From contig NC_052506.1 in assembly GCF_014356525.2 (NCBI RefSeq), positions 25,418,372-25,482,371 of the forward strand: a stretch of DNA of 64,000 nt. The letters are read 5' to 3'. Made by a program: the position numbers and the translations under genes. Each line of letters opens with the position of its first letter. The stretch's first letter is position 1. The DNA is from Nilaparvata lugens. Lineage: Eukaryota; Arthropoda; Insecta; Hemiptera; Delphacidae. Positions 36,173 to 51,100 of the stretch are shown in pieces. The notes under the pieces are model-generated. The model did no database searches, was not told the DNA's origin, and worked only from the letters and a program-made list of their open reading frames with translations.

Positions 36173-39100
36173 CTGAAACAACAAAAACACAATTTATTAG
36201 CACGTTTAGAATACATTACATAGGAATACACTTTTTGTTTAGTAGTGAAAGGTAACGAGTATTATGATAGGTGTAATATTTTGTGGCTATGTTAGATGAT
36301 AATAATAGGACCAAAGAGCATGAGATTGTCACGACTACTAAATCATTAAACTAATAAGAACAATTCCCGGGTGTCAACATTTCAATATAATTATTATGAT
36401 ATAGAACAGTCAGCCTATTATCAATCTAGTAAAGTGCAATCATAGTCGCTTACTGGAGATTAACAAATGAAACTGTGTTACTAGTTGTTTTAATATAAAT
36501 TGAAAGTGAGAATTGAATAGACTCAATTTTTAGTATGTTTATGGAACATATATTCGAATTTACTTCAAATTTTTTTCATCATTCGACACTTTAAACTTTT
36601 CAACCCTACTGATTCAATTAATTCGAGTTTACATTTTCACATTAGTCAACATCTTTAGCAAAAAACGCAAATGTTTCTAATACTAGTTTACAAGAGCATT
36701 GTTACTGAAATAATTTATATATCGATTTGAGTTAACGTTCTCCCAAGCAAGAACAGCTTTTGGACGGGTTATAAGATCACTTATGAAAGCTTACAGATCT
36801 CCGCATACTTAAACTGAGCAATACTGATTTTTTATTGAAAGATCCAAAGGAGGAGATTCAACTGACCTTGATTAATTCGTTCACTCTATTGATGTCTTTG
36901 TCGAGCTCCTTTCCAGGTTTTCTCTCCAGAACTTTCAACATATCTGTCAGCTTCTCCAAGACTTCGGTTTCCAAATCAGACTGCAACAGAAAAATGTAAT
37001 GAACTTGATGATTAATTTGAACAAAGTATTCAGAGATCTAATAGAATTTTTCATGGCGCGATAAAATACAATATACTGTCTTGAGCATTGAAACGGTGGG
37101 TTTTGTGAAAATAAGTCATTGCCAGTAGAAAAGACAACATACAATAGTGTTTCTATTTCAAATAAGTTCTTCATTCTTTTCCAGTTCAAATATTCAAACT
37201 ATATATACATGATGAAAACATTCAGATCAGACATGCACATCAACCAAACACTGCATCTGCGTATATGGTACCTATAGCTTCCATTCGTTGACCTTCAGCT
37301 GGGGTATTTTCTATATTCGATGAAATTCTTCATTATTTCAAAGGCATTATACTCCAACTATCCACTCAAACTACAAAGATGTAACAGCCGAAGGCCATAG
37401 ATTCTACATTATTTGCAGTTTTCATTACTCTGGTATTGAAATTTTCTCAACACGTTTATACTCATTCAAAAGCGTATAAAATTGTGAAGTTTTTCCAATA
37501 TTGAAAATATATTAATAACCTGAAAAAACTGTTTGAAACTTGGTTTTGGACTCGACGAATGTATTTTTTCCAACTTTGAGCGCTCATAAAAAGTCCAAAA
37601 ACGTCAAACAAGCTGACATATTATATGAATATTATTGGAAATAATTTCCTCATTCCAACCATATCCTTTGAATATCCTTCTATATGAACCTAACCTTTCT
37701 TCTAAACTTATCCTTGAATAGTTTTCTAGTTATTGACATTTAAATGACGGTAAGTAGGCCTGTTTCAAAAATATCATAAAAAATCAATAGATCTCGAAAA
37801 ATAAGGTTGATATACTAAAATTTTACAGGACATTTTTTTTGCAAATTTCATGTAGAATCTATGGACTTCGGCTGTAACACTTTCATGGGACACCTGTTGT
37901 AACGATCCATTTTCGTAAATATAAAAATAGTGTCACAGTCGAATTCTAAACAATAAACTAACGTTTCAAAGCTGCAATCTGCCAACTAGCAGATAATACA
38001 GCTCTAAGAGATAATATTTCAAAAACAGCTTAGCCACCTCTCCCTTCCTTATATTCCTATACTGGCATAGTGATAATGACAACAGGACAGTGCAAGGTGA
38101 ACCGGCAGTGACGAAAAAGTACAGTGCGGTCCCGGAAGTTGCTGTGTAGAGAGTCGTATCGAGTAACTCGTGCCGTTCCATGTGTCTCGTGTTGCCGTGT
38201 GCCATAATATATGCTGTAAGATATCCACATCAGTCAGTACATGCAGTTGGGCTGAGAGAAACGTATGCGCGTAGGTGAATTATTATTAACAGTGGTGAGT
38301 AAAATATTCACATTTATCATTGTCATTATTTGCCAGTTTCAAATTATATTTACCCATCTCCTAGTATATCATTTTTCATCCATAATCATCCTGAATAATA
38401 TCAAATTTCCTAGTAAAATTTTCTTGTATTTTAAAAATAAATTTAATTCCAGTCATCATAATCTCCTTTTAAAAAGGTTTGCAAATTATTATTTTTGACT
38501 AATAAATAAAAATCCATTACAACATAGCATTCCCGAAACAGGGATAGTAGATAAAACCCTTACACTGTATAAGAGAATATTCGAATGAGGCATGTTACTA
38601 ACCAGACACTGCATCTGCGTGCCGATATGGTACAGCTTCCAGCCGTTGGCCTTCTGCTGGACCATCTTCTGGCTGGCGATCTCGTTGATGGTGGGTCGCC
38701 GCTCCTCCTTGGGCCTCACATCGGTGTAGCGCAGGAAGTGGTGATGCCGCGACTTCCACGGCTGCCTGTAGCCGCTCAGCAGCGAGATGTTGCGTCGTTT
38801 CTGCTGATGCTGCTGGTGATGGTGATGAAGTCCCACCTTCGGCGTCATATGTTCTGATGGAGACATGTCGCCTAGGTCACCTGCAACCAAGCAGTTTGCA
38901 TTTGAATTATACTCCAAGGATTGTAGGGGATCAAGTAACAAACAACATTGCTTTCAGTCTCTTTATATTCAAAGGATTGTGAGTCAAATTCAAATATATT
39001 TTTCATTCCTTCAAGTATTTAACAGTGAAACAAGAAACAAACTCAATATTACGGAATTCTTCCACAAAGACCAATCGTATGCATGTGGAGGAAGGAAACT

Positions 39101-42100
39101 GAGTGAAATTGTGATGGATTAATGAAAAACATTGCATTCATTTTCTTTATATTCAAAGGATTGAGTTATGGAGACTGAGATGGTTGCAGGGAAAGGTTAG
39201 GAACAAAGGTCTTGTGGATGACCCTAATGACATTGTCCCTGGCACCCAGCTGAGACGTAGAGAGTGTTGTGGCCTTAACCGGTTCAGGACGCAGGTGGGA
39301 AGGTGTGCTGAGCTGATGACAGAATGGGGATACACCTCTGATGCTCTGTGCCAATGTGGACAAATTCAATCAATGAATCACGTAATATCTGAGTGTCCAC
39401 AACACTCCTATCATGGAGGGCTGACACAAGTTCATGATGCTGGGGAAGAGGCATGTCAGTGGCTCCACAACTTACTAGATTCTATTAGTATTTAACATAT
39501 TAAGTGTAATTTTTTTTCAAACCTTGGCCCAAGAATGCATATGCATATAATATATAAAGGATTGTCGGGGATGAAGTAACAAACAACATTACATTCAGTT
39601 TATTTATATTCAAAGGATTGTAGGAGATGAAGTGACAAAACGACATTACATTCACTCACTTTTTATTCAAAGGATTGTAGGGTAAGAAGTAACGAGCAGG
39701 AGCAGCATTACATTAAGGGCCGGTTTCCGAGCTCGGGATTTAGCTAAGTTCTAGACTTTAACTGGTTTTAAACTCTGGAGTCAGAAAATTGGCTTTCCGA
39801 GTCAGAGCGTTAACGTAGTTGAGGAATTATAAGTACTGGACTTGAATTAGATTCTCGCCTCTTTCCGAGTCGATGATTTATTAAAACTCGTTAAGTCCAG
39901 AACTTAAAACAGCGTAATTTTAAACCCTCGACTGGGGTAGGGTTTAAATTTAAGTTCTAAACTTAACTGAGCAAACACAATTCAGTTATTGAAAAGCCAA
40001 ATAGATGTCATGGGATACCTAAATTATTTGGATTAGTCCATCTAAATTCATAATTTATAGTTTGCAAGTTTATTTTGCAATAAAATTGTATCAGAATTAT
40101 GCGTAAAACTAACCTTATTTTACGAATGTGACATAACCTAAAAATGTTCAAAAAAAATAATACAAGGATTTGCTTGGAATTTATTTTCAAACCTGAATGT
40201 TATTAATCAATGTCATATTCAACATAAATAATATAACAATAATAAATTATTATTCCAGTTTTTTTTTCAAAACAAATAGTCTACGTTTTCAAACTCAATA
40301 GCCTAATGAAATTTTTATTACAAAATCACTGGTTAGGATCAATGACCAATAATAGCATAAAGTAAAATAAAATGTTTATTCATTCATCTATCAAAAGGTT
40401 AGGTTTTGCTTTGAATAGGCCTACAAAGAAATCGAAACGTATTTTCACAAAATAGTTTGGAGAACATGCTTATTTGAATTATCCCGCTGCAAACAGCTGT
40501 TTTCGTTTGCTATAATGCCAACAATATAACAGCAAAATATTGTGAATTTCCCTCATGTTAACTACATTAAAGTCCTGGACTCGAATAAGTCGAGAACTTT
40601 ATAGACCCCGGATTTTTGAAGATAAAATCGTGACTCAGAAAGTCGATTTAGACCCGAGCGCTTATTTCAGTCCTGGACTTTGTAAGTCTAGAACTTATAG
40701 ATCCCGAGCTCGGAAACCGCCCCTAAGTTTCATTGCTGTTATATAGAATGCTTTGAAAGTCAAAGTGCACTTCAATTATGGAAATAAATTAAATTAGAAA
40801 CTAAAAATGTCAAATAAAAAGGTAATCAATGTTTCTTTACTTGCATCGGTCTGATTACATGGGTTATAAAATGTGTTCAAAATGGCATCCCTTCACATCA
40901 ATTGCACTCATTTCTTTTTGTTTTTGAAAATAAAATCTGGTGGATAGTTTTGTTTTCATGAATAATATGGGGGATCTGACGTCCCCAGATCACTAAAATA
41001 TAATCTTGGAGATTGTTTTTTTCCACACGATTGACAAACTTGAATTGACAAATTCAAAAAATTGAGTTGTGTAAGGTGTTTGAATAAAAACGATAAGATA
41101 CTGGTGCAGTGCTGTATTTATGTGGAAGGAGGCAATTTCCAGCATATTTTATGACCTTCACATATAATCACAATGATGTGCAATTCAAGTCAGATTACAA
41201 GTTTTCCTCCACCTCCGAAATAAAGTTGTAATTGTTTATTTTAACATTTCAAAGTATCAAGTTTTCATTTTCTATCTCAGTCAGACATTACTAATCAATT
41301 ACCTATTCAATTTTCTGGCGAATAACTGATTAATCAAACTTAATAGATTTAATCTATAGTTGAAGAAAAATGTGAGAAAATTTAGCTAATGAAAGATATA
41401 ATAAGAGACAGATGAAATGATAATTACCGTCTTTGGATTCCTTTCGTAGTTTTTCTTCGGATATGAACTCCATTTCCACCTGTTTTGGCTCATGCATTTG
41501 ATTACCAGTTCTGAAAAAAGATAAAGCTATCAGTAAATATATTGCAGAACTTTTTGTTCCATAACAAAAAATATTCATAATAGTCTTCAAAAAGGATTGA
41601 TGATACAATAACATCACAGTAACAGTATAACATGAATTGGATTTGTTCAATTCAAATGAAAACAATAATTTAGTAGCAAAATGAATATTATATTTGAGAT
41701 CATGAATCTAAACATATCTACAATACTTTTTTACCCAAATACAATTTTGAAAACAAAATTTCTCACACAGTCTGAACTGTTAGTAACAATATAAACTAAT
41801 AGAGTAAAATATTACAAGAAGAGCATTTCGCTAAATATATGGAAAGATAACAAAGAAAATAGAAATTGGTTAATTATAATGAATTTTATTACTTTAATGT
41901 TCAAAGCTTGAATTCAATCATGATTATGTAGGGTTAGCCAGTGAAACGGGAAGATTTAAATAAGTAACTAATTTATTGAGAAGTAATTTTATTGTCTAAT
42001 GGTTACAAATATAAAGAAATGTAGTCATTTACTTTACAATAAGTGGAAAAATTTTTTTTGGATATAATATTCACGAAAAATTAATGTCCTCCATTAAAAT

Positions 42101-45100
42101 CTATGCACTGCTGCAGCCGGGCAGATTCATGACCTTTTGCAGCACATTGACTGGTACTCGTTCGATTTCGTTGTTTTAGAGCTAAACAGTTCTAGGTGGA
42201 TCGTTCTGAAAGACTCTTGTTTTTAAGTAACCCCATAAAAAATGGGGAGTCTGGTAGCGAGGGGGGTAATAAAGTCTGGTGAGCGAGGGGGCCAAGGGAT
42301 ATCCCCGTTTTGGGAAATGACGCCGCCTGGAAACAAAGCATTCACAGCATTCATGACAACTCTTGCAGTGTGGCTTCTTGCATCATCTTGTTGGAGCATT
42401 GTGTGTTCATTCACTGAAAAACGGCCGAGTTGTAACGTAAGAAAGTTCTGGATAAATGCAACGTAAAGCATAGTTTGTTAACAGTCACAGCACTTCCATT
42501 GATATCCTTGAAGAAAAATGGGCCTGTGTTTCCTCTTGCCGACATTGCGCATCAAACCGTTATTTTTTTTCAGCAAGAGGCGTTTCATGAAGTGCGCCAG
42601 CGGTTCCTCTGAACAGTTCTTCTGAAGTTTTGTTTATTAACGAAACCAGAGAGGTGGGAATGCACCTAAATCTGCTGTCAATATGCTGCAAAATGTCATG
42701 AGAAAATTCCAGGCCGGCCCGGCCGCAGCAGTGCATAGATTTTAATGGAGGACATTAATTTTTCGTAAATATTATATCCAAAAATCAATTTTTCCACTTA
42801 TTGTACAGTAAATTACTACATTTCTTTATATTATTGTAACCATTAGACAATAAAATTACTTCTCAAAGAATTAGTTACTTATTTAAATCTTTCCGTTTCA
42901 CTGGCTAACCCTATATATTTAGGAATAATAAAAAAATTAACTTTGTAATTCAATGTTTATTTTTTACCACAATTATTTTGTCAAAAGTGGAAGTTAATTT
43001 GGAAATGAAAAATTGAACAAGTTAATAAATTACTGAAAAATGATCTTTTAATTCACAATCAAGGTTACAAAATATCTTCCATCAGTTACTGAATATAAAC
43101 TATTCAATTAACACGTTGATTCTTTACATACGAATTAATAAAAAAATATGATCTTATGAATAATGTACAATATTACAGTAGTAGGAATCTGTAAATCTCA
43201 CTTACAATGAAGAAAAAACTTTTTTCGGCTCCCTTCAATATTCCTTAATTTACTCCGCCGTTCTTTTCTATGCTGCTTTGAAACTATAATTGTTAGGCTT
43301 ACTAGTTTTGTTTCTTTTTCATATATTCTTATAATAGGAAATTTCATAGTTGTGGTATCTAAAATTCATCATTGTAGACAGATTTATCCAGGCCATCTAC
43401 GAATTCACTTATTTCAACAACTCCAAATCCTCTTAAACTAAATTATGAAATAATATAATTCACAAATTTATGTGATCAAGCAAAGCATGATTCCGTTTCA
43501 GAAGAAAGGTACATTTATGAAAGTTTAGAACTTTTACAAAACATATTCCATCAATGGTGACAATCATTATCTAAATAACTAACAACACATGTTGAATATA
43601 AGATAGTATAACATTTCAAACTACATTATTAAGCAAAATCAAGAATAATTTTGACACAAGCAATACCGTACAGTCGATTGTAAAAAGTTTTATTATAAAT
43701 ATTATAATAATTTGGTTAGTTGAATTTCAATATAGGTCAACTGTATTCACCAAAAATAGTTTGTAAACAAAATTACAATAATTATGGGTATGTTATGTGC
43801 TCTCTGTAAGAGATAGAGTTCAAATTAAAGAATATATTTTCAAACTACACGCTTATTTTTCAAAAAGAAGCTACAGTATTTAGAATAAATATTCTGAATT
43901 CATGAAATAAGTTTTTAACTACAAAAACTTCAATTCCTCACAGGTCAAAGACGTTTGACATTAGAAGTTGAATTTGAAACAGAAGTTTCAACAACCTGAC
44001 TATAAGTTTTCCCTCTGACAATTACAACATCTAATATTATGGAAACTGTACATAAACCTTTTTAATAACTATAAATGAACTAACAACTACATTTTTGAAA
44101 TGTCTGCTCAGAATTTGCCAGTACCGAGCATTTAATGTGGTTTTTGCATGAAACAAAGAAACCAAAGAAAGATTTCTTTGCGTCATGGGTTGTTCGACTT
44201 AATACACCATACACATATTTCAGATACTTATCCTGCTGCTTAACCTGATGCTTGCAACTCACCAAATAATTGAGTTGCGTGTGCTCGCATACGCGCGTGC
44301 GTGAGTCGTTGTCTAGCAGCCCCACACATGCTCCATACTTTTCTAAAACGCATGTGAGATTGTAGCTAGGATTTTGCACATTATTCAGTCATAAGTGTGA
44401 AAATACACTGAAATGTAAACTGAATATGTAATATCGTCACCAACATGTCAATAATAACATTATCATTAGCCTCATAACATGAGAATATTACTAAAATTTA
44501 AATTCAGCTGGTTGAAAACTGACAATGAATTGATAGTTTCCAAATTCAAAATTCTCACATTCAAGCTTTCTTTATGAAAAACCAAACTAAACAAATTGAA
44601 TGATCTACTCTGGGAACAACTAATCATATTATTCAGCAAGAGCAATAAAATTATTAAAACATAAAAATTACAAAAAACGTCAACGTCTTTTCCCAATTTA
44701 CATGAACATTAAACAAAATAAAATATTATGTTTCAAGTTCATGATTCCAAAATTAATAAAAAACTTGTTACTTCTTATTGTTACAAGAACTTAAAAAAAC
44801 TCAAGTGACAGTATTTAGTTTGAGAATTATAATTAATTGCAATAGACCATGTGCCTTTTTCCAACCTAATATGGATTGATGAGTGAGGAAGAACAATAAC
44901 TTTCTAAAAGAAGTAATATAGCCTTACAGACATTATGTACAACAAGTATGTAAGCTTTAAAAAGACATTGAAACATTTCTAATGAATGCGTAATAAAATT
45001 GATAGTTGTCAAATTAAAAGAAACTGAATATTATAAAAAATGTAATCAATATATGACATGCAATAGATTCAATGAGAATTCTTTACACAATTTAAAATGC

Positions 45101-48100
45101 TTCATTGTGGTAAGAAGTACAGAGAAGTCAATGACTAAAGCTTCAGTGAGTACTTTGTTTTCAGACCAAAAAAACCACGAACTTCAGAACACAAAAACAG
45201 AACTTGTAGATAAGGAGCTCTTCGTTTGTTGAACAACGGACCTTTCCTCTGGATTGTCGCTGAGCTGAGATACAACCTAGGATACAACCCAGCTACGAAT
45301 TCACCAATTCAAAATATGCAAAAAGGAAGAAGAACTGACAACTTGGAGGATGAACAGAAAGATGCAACTCCTCCTATTCCTGAACCAACATAATCCTAAT
45401 AAAGATGATCCGAATTTTAAAAACTCAACTTAGTCGTGACGATTGTAATGATTGAACCAGACACGCGCCTCGGAAATTTACTGATTCACATCCGAACAAA
45501 GTCTCAATGATCTTGGATACATTCCAAGTGCAGAGACATATTCTATAAACTAGAAGGTGCACCAGAGAAACTTACTTATTTGAAAGGTCAATAGAAACAA
45601 AAGTACTTTACTTATTGTTTTAATTTTTTTTTATATAAGAAAACAATTTCCCAATTTTTTTCATGCAGTCTTGAAAATGACATCAGATCAATGGCGACCC
45701 CCATCAAGCATACTAATGACCTCGATTTTTGAAATTTGTAAACACTCATTGCAGTATATCAAACGGTATGTTGGCAATGGCGTCGCGAATGCTGTTCTTG
45801 AGGTGTGCCACGGTCCGTGGTCGTTCGACATAAACCAGGATTTCAAACCACCCTATAAAAAAATTACATTGAGGAAACGCATGTGGAAATGAGCCTCGGC
45901 ACTGAAAAAAATGACCACGTCTTCAGGCAGGTTGTCAATCAGCATATCACATGCATTTTGATGGGCAACAAAATCGCGTTCAATCAATTCTTGAACAACA
46001 GCCAATTTATAGGGATGAAATTGAAGGTCTTCAAGGAAAATATTTGTCGAACAGTGTAATCAGAAATTGCCATAGCAGCTGCTTGTTTGCAAGCCAAACA
46101 CCGAGGAGAACGCACATCTGACTGCCTCACTCTTTCGATATTTTCTGGACTTCTGATGATGGCTCGTTAAAGTCCATTTTCTGTGTTTAGTGACACTTCC
46201 ACACTCCTGAAATGGGTTAACCCAAGCCAGAATCGAATTACGGCCAGGAACGAGTCTGTGACCAATCGAGTGCGGAAGGCACGTTGTGTAGCAACAAGTG
46301 ACCGACCATTAGAAAAGAAGCTCTCAACTGCGAAGGCCCGTTGCTCTCTAGACCAGAACATGATGGCTACTTACTTGAGGGAGGATAAATTTGGGAGCTT
46401 CCCCCTCCAGATGCGCCCCCTCCTGCCCCTATACACGATCAATTTACCACGCGGGATTTTTTTCTAATAAGTAAGTTTCTCTGGTGCATCTTGTATAAAA
46501 GTGAAGTTATGAAGCTATTCCTCTCGAATCTTTGTCAGGACTTTAGAGCTTCTAAAGACTTGATTAAGATTCTGTAAATTCTCAAGTCTTCTTCAAGACT
46601 CAGAGTTTGAAATTATTACTTTAGAACAAGAACTTCAGCCTCACAAAGGATCTGAAAACAGAAATCAGCTTATGCAAGTGAATTAACTGTGGTAGCCAGG
46701 TAGGGGTAGGCGACAGATCGACGAACAGGCTGTCTGGTTCAAAACATCATAGAGGAGGTGGAAAGATTGCAATGAGTGCTGCTGAGGTTCACCACTAACG
46801 ACAGGACAAGTGTTTGAACACCTGCTCGTCATGCATGTTGCGTCATCAGCGAGAGGCTTCGAACAAAAAATAGCTGTCAGGCAGCAGCTTTTAACGTAAA
46901 TAAACAGCCAATATCAATAAATAAACCACTGAAAAATTACAAATTATAACGATACATACAAGAATAATTTAACCTCAAATAGAGCAGCGAAGAAAAAATA
47001 AACAACAAAAAATCAAATATATTACATAGCCTCAAAACTATTGTTCGAAGCCTTTCGCTGTGATGACAAAGCAATGTATGACGACATGCGAATAAACACA
47101 TGTTCAAAAACACTTGTCCTGTCGTTAGTGGTCACCCTAAGTGTGTGATCACATTGCATACGTGTATGAGCAAGTGCACGCCTGGTGATGCGTGACCAAT
47201 CGTGCAGATGAGAAACAACATCTGGAAAGAGCAATATAAACACTCACACTGAACGCGTGCACTTGCTGATTGCGTTCAGTTTAAGCAGCTATATGCAAGT
47301 CACAACGTTTTTCAATGGCACCTTTCAAATGTTGTTTTTCGACTAATGCATGATCTGATGTGCACTTGCACATATTATACGCATTCAAAGTGATCACACC
47401 CTGAGAAGTACAAGTTGATGCCAAGTTCCAAGTAGACGACCTAGACGGTCTGGGAGTAGAAGCACTACCTCCTTAATCAAAGATGTAGTGCATTCGTGTG
47501 ATGTCAGAACAGGTAGGGCTCCTACACCAATAAAAATTCATTGATTTCAGCTGATCTTAATCAGCTAGTGTTTTTATTGGTGTAACAGCCCTACCTGTTC
47601 TGACGTCACACGAATGCACTACGGCTTTGTTTACGGTCGTAGTGGTAGAAGGCGCATTCTTGGATTCCAAGTATGGTACCGGCTGAAATATAATAACTCT
47701 GACGAAGTCCTTGACGGCTAAAAATGTAACCAGGATAGGTGAGGCCTTCTCGTAAAAGACTGTCACCAACATTCGTTTGCAACAAGAAGAAATACGATTT
47801 TGTTTGGTAAGTAGTTGGGTGTACTTACAGTTGTTGTTTCCTGGGCTTCTTGCGGGGACTCATCTCGAGGGGCGGCGGCTCCGGCTGGATGCCGTCCTGC
47901 TTGGCGAGCAGGGACAGACTCGGGGGCAGAGGCAGACTCGGAGGCAGACCCGGGGGCGGCGAATCGCGGTCTCCCACCGCTAGCCCGGGCGAGGAGGTGG
48001 CAGAGATGGTGGTGGAGCCACCCGATGACAGGCCGCCTCCGTTGCCGCCTCCGCTGCCGCCTCTCGACTCGGGTCGCGGGGGCGGCGGCGAAACGCTGCT

Positions 48101-51100
48101 ACAGGGCGGGGGCGGCACCGACGCTGAGGATAGTGACGTCAGCAGCGGCGTCAGGTTCTTCTGCGCTTTCAGCGGCGTACTGAAAATGTGCAACGTCGAC
48201 AATCTATTATTCAAGACTGCTCTTTAAAAAATCCAGTAGCAATGTTTAACAAGAGAGCAATATTTAATTAAGTTCCATAATCATTCGAACCTGTTAGTGA
48301 AAAGTACATTATATTATACATGTAAAGTGCTATTGTTTTTGTAACATTATGGGTCTCATTGAACTCAGTAGGAATTGTCATATTGTATAAATAAATAAAG
48401 TTTAATTTTATGCAAGTGTCATTCTGTGACTAACTGCCAAGTGCCAAAACTCAAAGTCTATCTTCTGTTGACACTGCAGAAGTACAATGATTTGTGAATT
48501 GTTTTTAATGGACAAGGAAAATGTATTTGCACTCCATTAATGTACTGGTGTTTTCTTCTTGGCAAGCCATGTACTCAAGTACGGTACTTTCAAATGTTTG
48601 TTGAAGTAAATATCATATTATTTATTGCTATAACAATGTAGCATATCAAAAATTCAAAAGTACAATCATGTTATATCAAATATTAACCTTTGTAAGAAAA
48701 ATGAATCATATACAGAAATAAGTGATGATAAATATCTCCAACATTTTTCGAATTGCTTTAGTAGCATCCTGGGTGTAATAAAAACTGAAATAATATGGCT
48801 GCAATTTTCCTGTACAAATTTGAGAGCTATATTCATCTACGTGATTGATGCAAGCCAATCTAGAGACTTGATTTTTATTATTTTCAATATTCTAACAATG
48901 ATCGCTTTAGTCATACAAACACTTTTTTCAAAATCTAACATCCGAAACCTGAGTAAAGTGCAGTATTGCTCTATAGTACAGTATGTATAGATCTTTCAAA
49001 GTACAGTATATCATAATGATTCATCATTTGAAAAAAATGGAACGAAAATGATTCCCTTCATAAATTTAAATTAATAAGATGAAAATGATTAAATTAACCA
49101 AATTCACAATGACTCTTAGAAATCAAAAAAAAGGAATGAAAAGCAAAAATATTCAGCTCACCCTTCAGACTCTCTCTTTCTAAGTATACTTGGTCTTGGA
49201 GAAGCATTTGGTTTGGTTGGAGTTTGTAAGAGAGAGGTCGTAGATACAGGTACTGATGAAGATGATGATGATGTTGTTGATGAACCCTCAGCTGTCTGCT
49301 GATTATTCGCTGCTGCTGCTGCTGCTGCTGACAATGAAAAATAAATTTTAATCGATTCATCAGTTTCTAGACGGTTTACATTAACTTCTGTTAGCCGTTG
49401 AGCTTTCAAACAAAATACTCAATTAACTTTTATTGAATGGAGTAGCAAAGAATCCATTCATTTTTCCAACTTCAAATTTAACAAAAAAAATCTATCTAGG
49501 TTAAATACCATGGTACATATTTGATTTACGTTCAATTTTCAAACAAAAATACTGTATTAACTTGATTAACTTATACTGAATGGAGTGGAAAAGACTTCAT
49601 TTTTCCAACTACAAATATCCATCTGAATAATAAGGTTCATCGTTCTGAAAGCAATCTGAATGAATTGGTAAAGGATGAATGTTAGAAGAGTTGCATTATT
49701 ATAAAGACTAAATAAGTTTAACTTACAACAAAAATCATTGTTTTTCAGTTATTGAAGATATCTAGGAACATGAAAAATCAGAGCACGTTAGAAAACTACA
49801 TGAAACTATTAGCACTGATTCACTACATCACAAGAATAGTTCAATGTGTGTCAAACATACATTTCCAATTAGAATTCAGTTGAAAATGATTTACACTCAC
49901 CTTCAGAAGGCGGATTGTTGACAAAATGGTGTAAAGAAGCTTGTCTATTGTGATCCACAACCATAACTGGATTATATCTTACTGTAGGTTGACTATTTGT
50001 AACAATACCTGAAAAAAGGAAGATTACAAATAAATTAGATCACTTTATAAATAACGCTTAGAATAGATAACTATGAATGCAAGTAGGTACTATAGTGAGG
50101 TCCACGTTATGGCAATATTATTTTATCAACATTGGTGTTGTTATCCTTGTCTATTATTCGACTGAGCAAATAGCGCAATCCTTTTCTAGCTCTGCAGTGT
50201 TTCCAAGTCGTTTTTCAACAATGTAGAAATATAATATCAACAAAATATTCAAACTCAATTATAAAAATGCATTATTAAAATTCATTGAAAAATGTGTTTT
50301 CTTGGCGAATAAAATACCGGGTGTCTATAAATGAATATCGGGGTTTTAACGCTTTATAAGATTCATTACATTATACTTACAGTTATTAATGATATGTCAA
50401 ATGAAAGAGCAACTCAAACAGTTTACGTTGAGTAGTGTGTCTTCTGTAATTTATTGTTGCAACAGCTGCTTCAATCCTCTTTCGTAATTCAAGGAGGTCA
50501 GCTGGTAACGGAGACACATACACACGATCCTTGATGAAACCCCAAAGGTAAAAATCGCATGGCGTTAGGTCGGGTGACCGTGGAGGCCACGCATAGCAAG
50601 CTCTGTCATTGGGCCCCTTGCGGCCAATCCAGCGGTCGGGTACAGTTACGTTCAACCATCTTTGCTATACCGCATTCTAGCGGATCGCCGCGGAAACACA
50701 CGCACATGCGCACTGGTGCCAACGAACAAAACTGAGTTGCTCTTTCATTTGACATATCATTTTTAACTGTAAGTATAATGTAATAAATCTTATAAAGCGT
50801 TAAAACCCCGATATTCATTTATAGACACCCAGTATAATTTACTATTTTCTACAAAAATTATTAATAATTAATATACTGGTATTAGCTATCTTCTATAGAA
50901 GGTAGTGGATGCATCAAGGCAGTGGATGCATCGTTCACCACTGCTATTATAACGTGGATCACACTATAGGTTGAGTACTTTCAAGAAAGTGATAACTGTG
51001 TGGCTGATAAAGGAAAGCTATTATAGCCTGAACGAGTGCTTAGACAACCTGAGGACCTGATGAAAGCCTGACATTTAATCTTAGTATAAGTATGTATTAT

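Noticed and set aside
44080..44379. Cys-rich 99-codon minus-strand frame
   Set aside because: The cysteine spacing matches no toxin, zinc-finger or other known pattern I can name, there is no signal peptide, and it lies in an intron full of AT-rich DNA.
47815..48227. Plus-strand frames over the GC-rich block at 47.8-48.2 kb
   Set aside because: The minus strand is a Sap130 exon with matching phases and the SPRKKPRKQQ motif. The plus-strand frames are shadows of its GC-rich codons.
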